Made by a program: the position numbers and the translations under genes | Notes under the pieces: generated by a model | What the model saw: the letters and a program-made list of their open reading frames with translations, nothing else | The model's database searches: none | Told to the model about the DNA's origin: nothing | In this document: in pieces, positions 23,430 through 34,432 of the stretch | Numbering within the stretch: position 1 is the stretch's first letter | Layout of the letters: every line of letters begins with the position of its first letter | Assembly: GCA_018287875.1 (NCBI GenBank) | Contig: JAGVVL010000001.1 | Span: forward strand, 4,278,001 to 4,342,000 | Source of the DNA: Nigrospora sphaerica | Taxonomy: Eukaryota > Ascomycota > Sordariomycetes > Amphisphaeriales > Apiosporaceae | Reading direction: 5' to 3' | Length of the DNA: 64,000 nt

Positions 23430-26400
23430 GTCCTACAGGTAACGCAGGCTAACGTAGGCAAATCACCGCCGGCACACACGGCCTTACTATAGCAATGCTG
23501 GGAGGATCACATGGACGTGATCCTTATGTAGGAGCCATCCGTTATAAACGACGGCAGGAACAGATTTAACTCGCACCCAGGCTACAGTGCTTACGTTCCG
23601 GTTGATAGCTGGGACAGTATCGCTACTTAGCCCCGGGTTATAACCTATGTCCGGAAAGATAGCAGGCTAAAGACGAGGCAAAAGCGGCCATGGAAGTCTA
23701 GAGACCTCCTATAACTAGAGATCGACCACTTCACCTTGATTAATATTTACAGACCCCCACAAGAACCGCTAAGTCAGGCGACAAGACTCCTCTTAAGCCT
23801 GCGACCACCAACCTAATGCACGGTCGCAGGGGACTTCAACGCATGGTACAGCGCTTGGGACCCAGACGTGCCCCAAACTCGGAACAGGGGGATTGAGGTC
23901 CATAACTGGGCCATCGCTAACGGGCTCAGCTACATTGGCGAGATAGGGACCCCAACATACGCAGCGGGACGAACCATCGACTTAGCCTTCTCTAACATTC
24001 CTTTTACGGCAGCGGAGGTGGACCCAAGGCTTCGGACAGGAGCAGACCACGAAACAATCCGAATCTTAATTCCCCGAAGCGACTAGACACTAGGGACACA
24101 GTTCCAGTACTCGATACCAGATAATAAACTCGAAGCTTTTGCCGGCTTAGTTGCACTCGGCGTATAAAGCCTCACGCCACTTTTCCCAATACCGACGGCG
24201 AATCAACTGGACCAACAGGCAACGGAGATCCTAGCCCTCTTACGTAGAGCGCTAGAAACAATCGGGAAGCAGCCAATTAGGAACGGTCACAATGCGCCAT
24301 GGTGGACCGACGCCTGCCGGGCAGCCCGGGACGCGTTCCGACAAGCAAGACGACACCACTAAGGGGACTGGAGACACCTAGAAGAACGAAGACACTTCCT
24401 CGCGGTGATACGGAGAGAAAAGCGGGAATATTGGCGACGGAAAATCGACTCTGTCCAGTCCGATCAAGACCTATACAGGGTCGTCCAATGGCATAAACTG
24501 CTGCCCGCCTTACAGGCACCTCCTCTAGTTATTGGGGATAAGATAATCGAAGACACGGAAGAGAAGGCACACGCCCTATGTAAGGCCCTTCTAAAGCGAT
24601 TCACGGACGCCGAAGACCTCGAGGACGACCCTCTCAAGATCCCAACGGTACCGCGGCGTATCCTGCCCTGGAGCACCCACATATCTAAGGAGGAGCTGAC
24701 AGCCGCCATAATCGCGGTGAAGAGCACTTCGCCCGGGACCGATGGAATCTCGGTACGGCTGCTAAAAGCATGCTAGGAGGCTATCTAAGAACCCGTACGG
24801 TCCCTCTTCCAAGCCTGCCTACAGATCGGTCACTACCCACGCCCGTTCCGCACAGCCGAGGTCGTGATACTTCGGAAGCCGAATAAGAAAGACCTCTCGA
24901 ACCCCCGCTCCTAGCGACCAATTGCGCTTCTCTCCTGCCTCGGGAAAGGCCTCGAGAGACTCGTAGCTAGACGAATAGCGAACACCACGTTCTTATATAA
25001 GGTGGTCAGCCCACAACAGGCCGGCGCCTTGCCGACACGGGCAGCCTTAGACCTCCTCGCCTGCTTAACACACGAGATCGAGCATTCCCTAGAGAATAAA
25101 GGCACAGCCTCGATTCTCACCGTGGACGTGAAGGGCGCATTCGACGCTACCCTTAAGAGGCGGCTTATACTTCGTATAAGGCAACAGGGTTAGGTAACCT
25201 AGCTTATTAAGTTTATCGGCTCCTTTATAAAAGAGAGACAAGCACGGATCCGACTCGACAACGTCATAACAAAGCCACAGGCAATCTAATGCGGCCTACT
25301 ATAAGGGTCCCCCGCCTCCCCCGTCCTATTCCTTCTATATATCGCAGACATCCTACTCGAGGACATAAGACACCGGTTTAGGTATACGGACGATATATGC
25401 TTTTACCGAGCTAGCAAGTCCCTACACAATAACGCACAACAGCTAGCAAAGGACTTAAACGATGTCCTTAACTGGGGCAAGGGAAACAAAGTCACTATCG
25501 ACCCGGATAAAAGCGAGCTGCTCTATTTCACGTGTATAAAGAACCCAGGGGAACTCCCTAGTGTAACAGCACGGGACCACAGGCTGACTATACACGCCTC
25601 GGTCCAGCCTATACAATGGCTCGGCGTCTGGTTCGACTCGAAGCTACGGTTTACGGAGCACGTGAAGAGGAAAGCGGCACAAGCGCGAAACGTCGTACGA
25701 CACCTTCGGAGCCTAGCCAACACTCAGCAAGGCCCTCCGCCAAGAGCCCTCCGGAAGGCTATCTTTACCTGCGTTCTCCCTATCCTCACATACGGGGCCG
25801 AGGCATGGTACGAGGGACACACGAAGACACGAAATTTCGCTAGCCGACAACACAATACGGAGGTGTCGACATAACAAGAGGCACAAATAGACGAAATAGA
25901 TAGGGTCCTAAGGGAGGCCATACGAGCTGTTCTGCCTATATGGAAGACAACACCGATAGCCACGCTATACAGGGACGCAGGTGTCCCAACGGCGCAAATC
26001 GCACTGGAAGCGGCGTTCTATCGCTTCGGACAACGGCTCCAGTCAATAGACAACAGCTATATGCTAACAGCGCGGACGGCACTGCGGCCCTATCTATCAG
26101 GTCGCGGCTACGGCTCTTACCAGCCTACGCGAACCAGGCTCCAGAGAGCGGCCAGACTCCTACCTACTATCCTAAGGCCACAGTACCTCCTAAAACGTTA
26201 CACGTTTAAACCGGACCCGCAGAAGGACAAGAAAACAGCGGCGAAGGAGTTCATAGCGTGGCAATCAAAGCTTCCCGACACGCACCTCGTCGTCTTCTCG
26301 GACGGGTTAAAAGGACCGGACGAGGCAGTCGGCTGGGGTTTCGTGATCTACAAAAACGGTCGGAAAATAAGACAAGGAAAAGGCCGACTAGGCCTAGCGG

Positions 26401-27161
26401 AAGTCTTCGACGGAGAGGCCATAGGAGCGTGGCAAGGTCTACGCTAAGCCCACCGGATCAACCCAGGCGCGACAATCCACGTTTGCCTAGACAACACCTC
26501 GGTTATCCAAGGCCTCACGGGAACCGCACCGAAAAGCTCGCAAGAAGTTTTCCTCGCCTTTCAGGAGATAGCGACTATAGCCGACGTCCGTATTCGATGG
26601 GTGCCAGGTTATGAGGGGATTCAAGGGAACGAAGAGGCCGATAGGCTAGCGAAAGAAGAGGCCGCACTCCCAGCACGCCGGTCAGCCCAAGCTACGTACA
26701 CAGGCGTGAAGCGACTCCGAAAAACAATTATACGAGAACAATTCACGAAGTGGTGGGAGGAGGCCTCCTAAGGCTGTAAGCGCTACCGAGAGCTTGAATT
26801 CACCGACGCTACCCTTAAGGTGCCTAAGGAGCTGGACCTCCCTAAACGGATACTCCACAACTTTCTCGCGCTCCGATTAGGACACAGGGACTTCGACTGG
26901 TACCATAAGAAATTCCAACATCCCTAAAACGACCGATGCACCTGCCGAATGTTACGAACACCGGAGCATCTAGTCTACTGCCGTAAAACAAGAAGGCAAC
27001 AGGCCCGTTGGCCGAAGTTCGACCCCGAACTGAAAACCTTAAAGGAATACTAGCAACGGCTAATACACGACCTGGAGAGGTTCCAGCTTTTTATAACGTT
27101 AACGAAGTACTACGAGGATATATGCCCACCATCGGTAGGCCGCAGAAGTTACTCTATGTGA
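23430..27161 (+). pseudogene. LINE C ORF2: endonuclease, RT and RNase H, broken
   Basis: Domains in order: APE-type endonuclease (VTQANVGKSPPAHT, ILM*EPS, FTLINIYRPPQEPL, VAGDFNAWYSAWD); reverse transcriptase (LTVDVKGAFDATLKRR, GLL*GSPASPVLFLLY, RYTDDICFY, where most relatives have ADD); and RNase H (LVVFSDGLKGPDEAVGWGF, VFDGEAIGAWQGL, VCLDNTSVIQGL, WVPGYEGIQGNEEADRLA). In the last motif Tyr replaces the expected catalytic His (CAT to TAT). A terminal Cys motif (CTCRMLRTPEHLVYC) follows. At least twelve in-frame TAG or TAA codons, nearly all at Trp or Gln sites, make it non-functional. Confidence 0.85.
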
Positions 27162-27340
27162 AGTCGCAGCTATTCAGACGGAGATAGAGCCGGGAACGAG
27201 CTCGCACGGAGGAGCCACGGAGACGGTTTGACCAAAGGGTTGCCATTGGGCTTGACATGCGAGATATCTCGTGTTCATGTAGATAGACTCTCGCACGCCA
27301 GATGCCCCTCGGGAGGCGGGACACTGTCCCAGTATGGCGA

Positions 27341-27367
27341 TAATACACACACACACACACACACACA
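27341..27367. repeat. (AC)n microsatellite forming the LINE C tail
   Basis: About 11-12 AC units directly before the 3' target duplication. Its position shows it is the 3' tail of the LINE, equivalent to the AAT tail of copies A and B, rather than an unrelated microsatellite. Confidence 0.85.
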
Positions 27368-27378
27368 GTAACAGTGGA
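27364..27378. repeat. Target-site duplication of LINE C, 3' copy
   Basis: CACAGTAACAGTGGA, the exact partner of 21647-21661. Confidence 0.9.
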
Positions 27379-28068
27379 AGATCCTAGGAAAGCACCGGCG
27401 GTGGTTGGCTTCGCGGACAAAGTCCGTCTTGCATGGTCGTAGAGGGTACAGGAGAACCAATCCCGGCATTCCTCCACCAGCGTGAGCCCAGGCGGGCGCT
27501 CACCAGGTCTGTCTGCATTGAGCCAGGACCCTAAGGGCTTTCTGCTAGCTTCCAGACCTTTCAGGGTGAGAGGAGTCGATATCAAGAAGATGTACATCTT
27601 GCTTGAGTGGGTACTTAGCTACCAACCTGAGAAGTACCAAATTGCGAGCTGTGCTGTGCCCGCAACCCGTATGTACGTCTCACATCCCGTGTTTCTGAAG
27701 CAGTTGCATCCCATCCGGCGTAAGCAAGGGGCAGTTGGGTGCTGGTTTTGACGTACGTCATTCGGTAACGCTGGCTGGCAAGGGAAGAGCCATCTGGGGT
27801 CATTTCAACCGGCGCGAGAGGCTTTTGCCAATCAGCGCCAGGGCACACATAGACCTCCCACCTGCAGACAGAGGTTTCCCGTAGGTGATGCCATCCATGG
27901 ATCCTGGAACATGACACAAGCACCTGACTGATGCCATCCACTCCCTTTGTGGACTGGGCATTTGAACAGGGACGAAACCTTACCATCCGCGCGTCCTGGT
28001 TAGGTAGACTCTCGTCATTGAATCGTCTCTTTTAACCATTTTTTAGTACATCACGTACCTTTCTATCT
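27379..28068. other. Intergenic, no supported gene
   Basis: Short sequence between LINE C and LINE B. It would have been continuous with 20500-21646 before LINE C inserted. No recognisable product. Confidence 0.45.
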
Positions 28069-28081
28069 TAATCTTACAAAA
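28069..28081. repeat. Target-site duplication half T1 (right copy, inverted)
   Basis: TAATCTTACAAAA, the reverse complement of the sequence at the LINE A tail (4545-4557). It lies 3 bp before the A8 run that begins LINE B. Confidence 0.85.
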
Positions 28082-28193
28082 GAGAAAAAAAACTTTTCGA
28101 AACTGACCCCACACGGCGATAACTTCACAACCACGACTCTAAAACCTACCGGATAGCCCGGAAACTGTTCCTAGGGCCTCATTTACCCTAGAA

Positions 28194-29538
28194 ATGGTCG
28201 ATCCACCACCAGTGAAACAAAACGCGGGTGGTGGGAGCCGCCAACAGGCCGCCCCACCGCCTGAGCCGTCGCCTCCAGACTCGCGAACGCCATCGCCAAG
28301 CAGCAACACTACACCTGGACGCAGTCCAGAAGCTATACGCGGTACTATAAACCACCTCAAACGCTTCCTAGCCGGTGACTCCGACGCTGCGACCTTAGTC
28401 GCAGCCGTATAAGCCGCCATCCCGGTCCTAGAGGCGGCAGCCAAGGAACCAGATAGCCAGACCAGTATCGAAAGACGCATCGATAATATCGAGAACACGC
28501 TCCAGGCTATCCACAAGGAAATTAAAGCTCCTAAGACATACGCTGCAGCCGCTATTACCCCTACCGCCGCTCCTACACTTAGGGCTCCTCAGGTAGCCAA
28601 GATACTGCCTCCTCGACACGAACAAGAGGTCACGGTTAAGGCCGCGGGAACTAAAGGCCGCACCTACGAAGAGATCGTACGGAAAGTTAACGTAGCAATA
28701 GGCAGAGAGGCAGCAGTGGCAGCCAGGAAGCTCCCTAGCAGAGATTACACGGTCACCTGCAAATCAACAGCAGAGAAACAGGCCCTAGAGGCCGACCTAA
28801 CCTGGACTGCCGAGGCCTTCGGAGAGAACGCCTCTATCCAGAAGAGAAAGATCCTAGTGGTGGCTCATAGCATCAATAAAGAGGCCATAGAAACGAACCA
28901 AGGGCAGCTAGAAGTCCAACTCCGGAACCAGCCCGGCGGCCCTATCGACGTCCTGGAGGCCAAGCTCCCTTGCAACGCCAAGAACTCGTCTAGGAAGGTC
29001 ACGGCCCTATATATTGCAGTACCCACGGTTCAACAAGCGGAACAGCTATATCGAGACGGCCTTATTTGGCAGTATGGCTACTATCTATGCGAACCCTTCG
29101 CCGAAGGAGCCCAGCTTAAGCAATGCTACCACTGCTACCGTTACGGACATATCGCCTGTGTCTGCCGCCATGCACGCAAGTGTGGGCTTTGCTCTTCAAC
29201 AAAGCATGACGATAAAGAATGCCCAGAAGCCGAGAATAAGAGCCGGTACTGCTGTCCAGCATGCCGAGGACCACATACTGCATGGTCTAAGGAGTGTCCA
29301 GTCCGCCAGGAGCAGGTCTAGATCGCTAAGGCTGCTGAAGGGATTCGCACTACCCTCGCAAGAACCCCCTAAGCCAACAGCCAAGGACTGGCAGACAGTA
29401 CAGCCGCGAAAGCGTCGAGCAACCAGCTGCCGTACTAGAAGCACTGGCAGAACCCGCAGTAGAACCCACGAAGAGATAGACGACATGGACATCGAAACAC
29501 CGGAGTCAACACTAAACAGCATCCACGCTCGACCATGA
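28194..29538 (+). pseudogene. LINE B ORF1: gag-like protein, broken
   Basis: Counterpart of the 392-residue ORF1 of copy A, interrupted by TAA (28410) and TAG (29319). It retains all three Cys/His knuckles, including CPACRGPHTAWSKEC, which is damaged in A. A +1-type frame change at a C5 run (about 29366-29370) leads into EPPKPTAKDWQTVQPRKRR and on to a stop at 29536-29538 that overlaps the ORF2 start (ATGA). In copy A the Trp of KDWQTV is TAG. The two copies therefore carry different private lesions in ORF1. Confidence 0.85.
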
Positions 29539-32500
29539 CAGCGCTAAGGATCCTACATTGGAACACGCAGAAAAGCAAAAAAGCACAGATCCCGGCAGTT
29601 GATACCATCTCCGAAGAATACGACGTACTGGCTATCTAAGAGCCCTGGCGAAACCTACATATGCCGACTACTTACTGCCCAAGATCCTCTCCGTACCACC
29701 TCCTATACGCTCCCGAGGGAGGTAGAGCATGCATATATATTAACAAGAAGTTCCCCTTAGCACAGTGGACCTACAAGGCGCAGCCAGACAGGTGCCATAT
29801 CACGATCCAGCTGCTAGACGGTCCTATAACGGTTATCTGCATATACTCGCCTCCCCCTGGGTCCACCAGCAGATCGGACCTACCCGCTATCGAAGCCCTC
29901 TATGCCGAACCCCAGCCAAGACGAACAGTCCTCGTGGGAGACTTCAACGTCCACCACCCCGTCTAGGGAGGATACAACGTCCGACCCCATAATGCAGCCA
30001 ACAAGCTGCTCCAGCTAGCAGAATCCTGGAGACTCCAGCTGATCACCCCCCCTGGAACACCGACATGGACTCGAAGAGGGTGCATGGACTCCACGATCGA
30101 CTTAGCGTGGGCCACGGACGATCTCCGAGCTGCCTACGACGGGTATGCCCCATTTGCTGGATCCGATCACCTCCCCCAGGTGATACGCGTGGCTGGACTC
30201 TATACAGACCGCCAAGACAGGCCACGACGCAGCTGGAAAACAGCTGACTATGACCAGGCGAAGGCAGAAGCGGCATACCTACCACAGCCAGGACGACTCG
30301 AGACACCAGAAGAAATCGATAGCTACACTGAAACGTTAACTAAGGAATTAACCCGGATAGCCAACCTAGTTGCCCCCCTCTGCTACTCTAAAGGGAGAGG
30401 AAAAGCCTAGTGGAACCACGAGACAGAAGAAGCTATAGAGAAGGAGCGAAGAGCCCAGCGGATATGGCTTTCCGATAGGACGGACGTAGCTTGGCGAGCC
30501 CTCTGGCAGTCAACTCTCTCAAAGAAGAAAGCAATCCGAGAAGCTAAGACGGCGTCCTGGAGACATATGCTCCACGAGGCCTCTAGCTAGCCAGCTGGCG
30601 TCTGGAATATCGCGAGATGGGCAAGAACGGAAGGAGCAGCACCGCCGTTACCCCCGGCAGTCCCTACACTCTACACACCGCGTGGCGAAGTAACGACCTA
30701 TAAGGAGAAAACAGAGGCCTTCCGAGAGAGGTTCTATCCCCTCCCTAAGGCTACGTACACCGGCTTCCGAATAACGAACCGGCTCGCAGCGCCTCTCGAT
30801 ATGGACAGCAAGGTGACAGCAGAACAAGTCCAAGACGTCCTTATTAAGGCAGGCCAGTGGAAGGCACTTGGACTAGACCAGCTTCCGAACGGATTCCTTA
30901 AACGCCTAGGAAAGCCCCTCTGCCAGGCCTTAGCCTCCCTAGCGGAAGCGTGCTGGCATATAGGATACTATCTAAGAGCGTTCCAGAAAGCAGTCACCGT
31001 TATCCTCCGGAAGCTAGGAAAGCAGCCAAACGAGTATCACCAAGCCGGCGGATAGAGACCTATCGCGCTGCTCAACACTATAGGGAAAGCAATCGAGAGC
31101 CTACTAGCGCAACAGCTAGCTAGCTTTGCCGAAGAGAATGGACTGCTCCCGGACGAATAGATGGGCAACCGGAAAGGCCGCTCCACGGAAACAGCCCTAC
31201 GGCTGCTAACAGACTTAGTCCGCACAGCCTAGAAACATAGAGGCGCAGCAACCCTTCTATCGCTGGATATTTCGGGCGCTTTCGACTCGGTCGACTATGG
31301 AAGGCTCCTCGCTAACCTGCGAGCGCTAAGGGTCCCTATATAGACTATTAGCTGGATCCGAAGCTTCTTATCCAACCGGTCCACTACGCTATTCTTCGAT
31401 GGCCAGGAATTGGACGAGATCCCAGTCCTAGCAGGCGTCCCGCAGGGCTCACCTTTATCGCCTATCCTCTTCTGCCTTTATACAGCCGGTCTCTACAAGG
31501 CCCTCCGTGCTATACCAGGGATAGCCACTATAGCCTTCGCAGACGACACAAACCTCGTGGGCTTCGGTTTAAACCCCGAGCAGACCTGCGAGCAGCTGGA
31601 AGCCGCTCACAGGATCTGTAAAGAATGGGCAGTTAGCCACGGTATGACCTTCGCAGTCCAGAAATATCACCTAGTCCACTTCTCTCGAAGACGGAAAGGT
31701 CCGGACATAAAGATAGCCTTAGAAGGCCACGAAATCGAACTAGAAGACTCCTGCCGCGTCCTTGGCATCCAGGTGGATAGACGTCTCCGCTAGGACGTCC
31801 ACATCCAGTCGATATCGAAGAAGATGGCAACGCAGGTCTATGCTCTAGACCGGATAGCCGGCTCGACATGGGGCGCGTCTCTCCAGCGAGCCCGCCAAGT
31901 CTATACAGCCGTCGTACGGTCTGCGATAGGCTATAGAGCTTCAGAGTGGCACCGCCAGATCTCGAAAAATAGAGCCAAGGCACTTAACGACGTCCAGACA
32001 GAGTGCCTCCGAAAGGTCACAGGAGCTTTCAAAGCCACGGCCACTGCAGTACTAGAAACGGAAGCTTACGTATCCCCCTTAGACACGTGGCTCAACAGAA
32101 GGGTGGCGGCATCGGAAGAGAGGCTCCAACAGCCGCGTATCGCATCACTTATCCAAGCAAGGTGCGATAGCGCAGCTAGATGGATCCTAACAAGACCGAC
32201 TCGCCGGCGCAGACCGAAAGGCCCCGACGCTCCCGATCGTAAGAGGTGGCTAGACGAATGGCTAGCTGGAGACTCAACATATAAGGCTAAGGAGAGAGAC
32301 TGGCTTCAAAGATGGCAACAAGCGCAGCAAAATCGAACAGCACGGACCCCGGCAGCAACTAAGATGCCGCCAGGCAAGCACGTCCTCAAGCTCCATAAGG
32401 GACTCTATAAGGCCGAGAGCTCCATCCTCGTCCAAGCGAGGACTGGCAAGATTGGGCTGCGAGACTTCCTTTTAAGCGTAGGGTCCCGGGCTTCGACAGC

Positions 32501-32722
32501 CCCTGGTGCGTCTGCGGTCAGGGCAGGGAGACCGTCCGGCATATCCTCGTTTTCTGCCCACGGGAAAGAGAAAGACGAGAGCATCTCGTCCAAGCTTTAG
32601 GAGGACCGATAGACACGGACAGGATGCTCGACACCCCAGGAAAAGCAGGAATTATCGCGAGATGGCTACTCCGCTCCGGAAGGCTGGACATGTTCCAGCT
32701 GGCGAATCAACTCATCAGCTAG
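29535..32722 (+). pseudogene. LINE B ORF2: endonuclease-reverse transcriptase, broken
   Basis: One continuous frame from ATG 29535 (overlapping the ORF1 TGA) except for stops, then a frame change at the T4 run 32470-32473. It has the same endonuclease (HWNTQKS, GDFNVHHPV, SDHLP), RT (DISGAFDSVDY, GVPQGSPLSPILF, FADDTNLV) and C-terminal CVCGQGRETVRHILVFC motifs as copy A. TAG stops shared with A include 29964, 30408, 31053, 31158 and 31791. The private TAA at 29637 replaces Gln in IQEPW. Unlike A, the run at 32074-32078 has five C and keeps the frame through the connection region. Confidence 0.88.
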
Positions 32723-32906
32723 GAAGCGGGCGCGCTGAGCCCGATCTCGGTATGGCAGGTCAAAGTGCAGATAGAAGCGGTGCGACGCAGCGGAACCTAG
32801 GTTTTTCACCCGGCCGGACGTCAGCCCGGAACGGTTTTCCTAGGCCAAGATGCGCAGGGGGTCCTCATGGCCTAGATAGGTCGCTAGGTGTAAGAACAAT
32901 AATAAT

Positions 32907-32918
32907 CCCTCTGCCCTC
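32907..32918. repeat. Target-site duplication half T2 (right copy)
   Basis: CCCTCTGCCCTC, immediately after the AAT tail of LINE B. It is the exact 12-bp reverse complement of 9390-9401 at the 5' side of LINE A. Confidence 0.88.
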
Positions 32919-34432
32919 GACTGACTTGCTCTACAGGAACGCCGGCACAGTGAGGTGGGTACATACTCCTGCGTACCCCGCATCCTTTAGCTACCAATGT
33001 GGACCCAGCGCGGACCGCGCATCCCCGCCAGACCGAACCTACTGTGTGTGCTGGGACGAGCTCCTTCCAGCATTGCCATGGTCTATTAATAGCGATCTGA
33101 CCTGTATGTTTGTGGCACAGCCAAGACTGCCATCCCATCCCGGCTCAGGTTAGGGGCAGATTATCTCGGTTCCTTGCAGGGTCTGCTGCCTACAGGGTTG
33201 GCTACACCCTCTTATCCGGCCATATTTCCGTTTTGGGATCGAGAAGCTCGACCCGGCGAACCACAACATTCCGGCATCCTCCGCGTATCAGAAGAGAAGA
33301 GTATGGCCAGCTGCCCTGACTGGCAGCGCATTAGTCTATCTGCCTAGTCAGGCCCGGTTTTCCCGCAGGATCCCTCGTGGTAGGCATCCTGAACCGCACA
33401 TCGGGCTTCTTTAAAGCAGGGCTTAGCAGGCGTATGCAATATGGTAACGATAACGTCCCCGAGTCCCCGTCCCGAGTCCTGTTCGAAGGCGCCGACGAAG
33501 GCCCAAAAGTCAGGCGTCGAGCGCGCTACAGCGAGTACTACTACCAGTATCTTGGCCGGCAGGCATTAGAGAGGGGGAACTCATTTGTAAGCTGACGGTG
33601 CATGTAGGATTTATCCGGATAGTGCCTGTATGTAACGTAAAGAAAGTACTATAGGTCGAGAGCGTAGCTTATGCGTGGGAGGGAATGCGCCGTGTTAGGC
33701 AGCGGAGGAGAAGATGGGAGCCCACAAAAGCGGTGAAAGTGGTTAGGGGTGGGAGAAGCCGCAGACGTCGGCTGGTCTCATGAACGGATAGGTGCTAAGT
33801 GGGCGGATATCTCATCTGTGCCACGCCTTGCCCCCTTCCCCGTCACGCCGTCTCCCGCCTTCCCGAAGCCCCCTACTTTCGTCGCCGCTCGTATGGCTGG
33901 ACACGCCGTTTCCAACTTTCTCGTCCGGGCGTTTCCCAAGCAGGGAGGTACGAAGGTGCATAGTGGCGTGAGTACGTATGTATGTATGTATTGTTGTCGC
34001 CGTGTTGAGATAATGCCCCGCCTCCTAGGAGGCATCTAGTGTGCGAGAGTCCCATTTTCGTGGCCCCGTGCGGGAGGGCGGGGGAATAAAGAAGTCTAAA
34101 TAAAAATTCTATCGTTCCTCTAAGCCAGTTCCTCTGAGCCACTAGTACGAGCGAAATAAGAGCCGAGTCTACAGGCTTCATGATGCATAACGAATGGACC
34201 TAATGGTAGTAAAAACCCGTGCATTCAATAGAAGATCATAGTTCTAGCCTCTACTGTAGAATGACTGACTAAGCGAAGACCACAATTCTGGTACCTTCTC
34301 AGCGCTTTAATATGTGTTACTGAATATCCTCAACCTTAAGTGCTTTAAGCGTAATGTAGTTTGATACCAGAGATGAGTACATTGATTTAGTAAGTCCACC
34401 CTATCGAAAAATTAACGCAGTCTTACTATTAT
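32919..34432. other. Intergenic, no supported gene
   Basis: Mixed sequence with a short (GTAT)n run near 33976-33989. Open stretches at 33377-33595 and 33749-34039 show no family pattern. Before the inferred inversion this sequence was joined through a LINE to the present 9.4 kb flank. Confidence 0.45.

Larger units (their letters stand above)
21662..27363 (+). mobile_element. LINE retrotransposon family 2, copy C (RIP-damaged)
   Basis: A 5.7 kb non-LTR retrotransposon bounded by a 15-bp direct duplication, with a pyrimidine-rich leader, ORF1, ORF2 (endonuclease, reverse transcriptase, RNase H) and a tail ending in about 11 AC units. It is distinct from LINEs A and B, which lack a visible RNase H and have an AAT tail. 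Many TAG and TAA codons sit where Trp or Gln is expected (KAC*EAI*EPV, PRS*RPIAL, GLL*GSPASP, QQG*VT*LIK), the signature of RIP on CpA sites. The duplication is intact, so the insertion is recent enough for its borders to be readable. Confidence 0.9.
28082..32906 (+). mobile_element. Tad1-like LINE retrotransposon, copy B
   Basis: Same element as copy A in the opposite orientation: leader with A8 and CTTTTCGAAAC, ORF1, ORF2, 3' UTR and a short tail of three AAT units, against about seven in A. From about 30310 to the end the deduced proteins are identical to A apart from A's two one-base losses. ORF1 and the start of ORF2 differ at many residues. Private stops are TAA at 28410, TAG at 29319 and TAA at 29637, all Gln codons in A. 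The flanks do not match each other but match those of copy A crosswise. Confidence 0.92.

Noticed and set aside
27341..27367. Free-standing microsatellite
   Set aside because: It directly abuts the 3' target duplication of LINE C, so it is the element tail.
29535..32722. TAG as a reassigned or read-through codon in LINE ORF2
   Set aside because: All eight shared stops are TAG, which is striking, but RIP at CpA sites turns both CAG and TGG into TAG, private TAA stops also occur, and LINE C in the same window has both TAG and TAA. RIP is sufficient.
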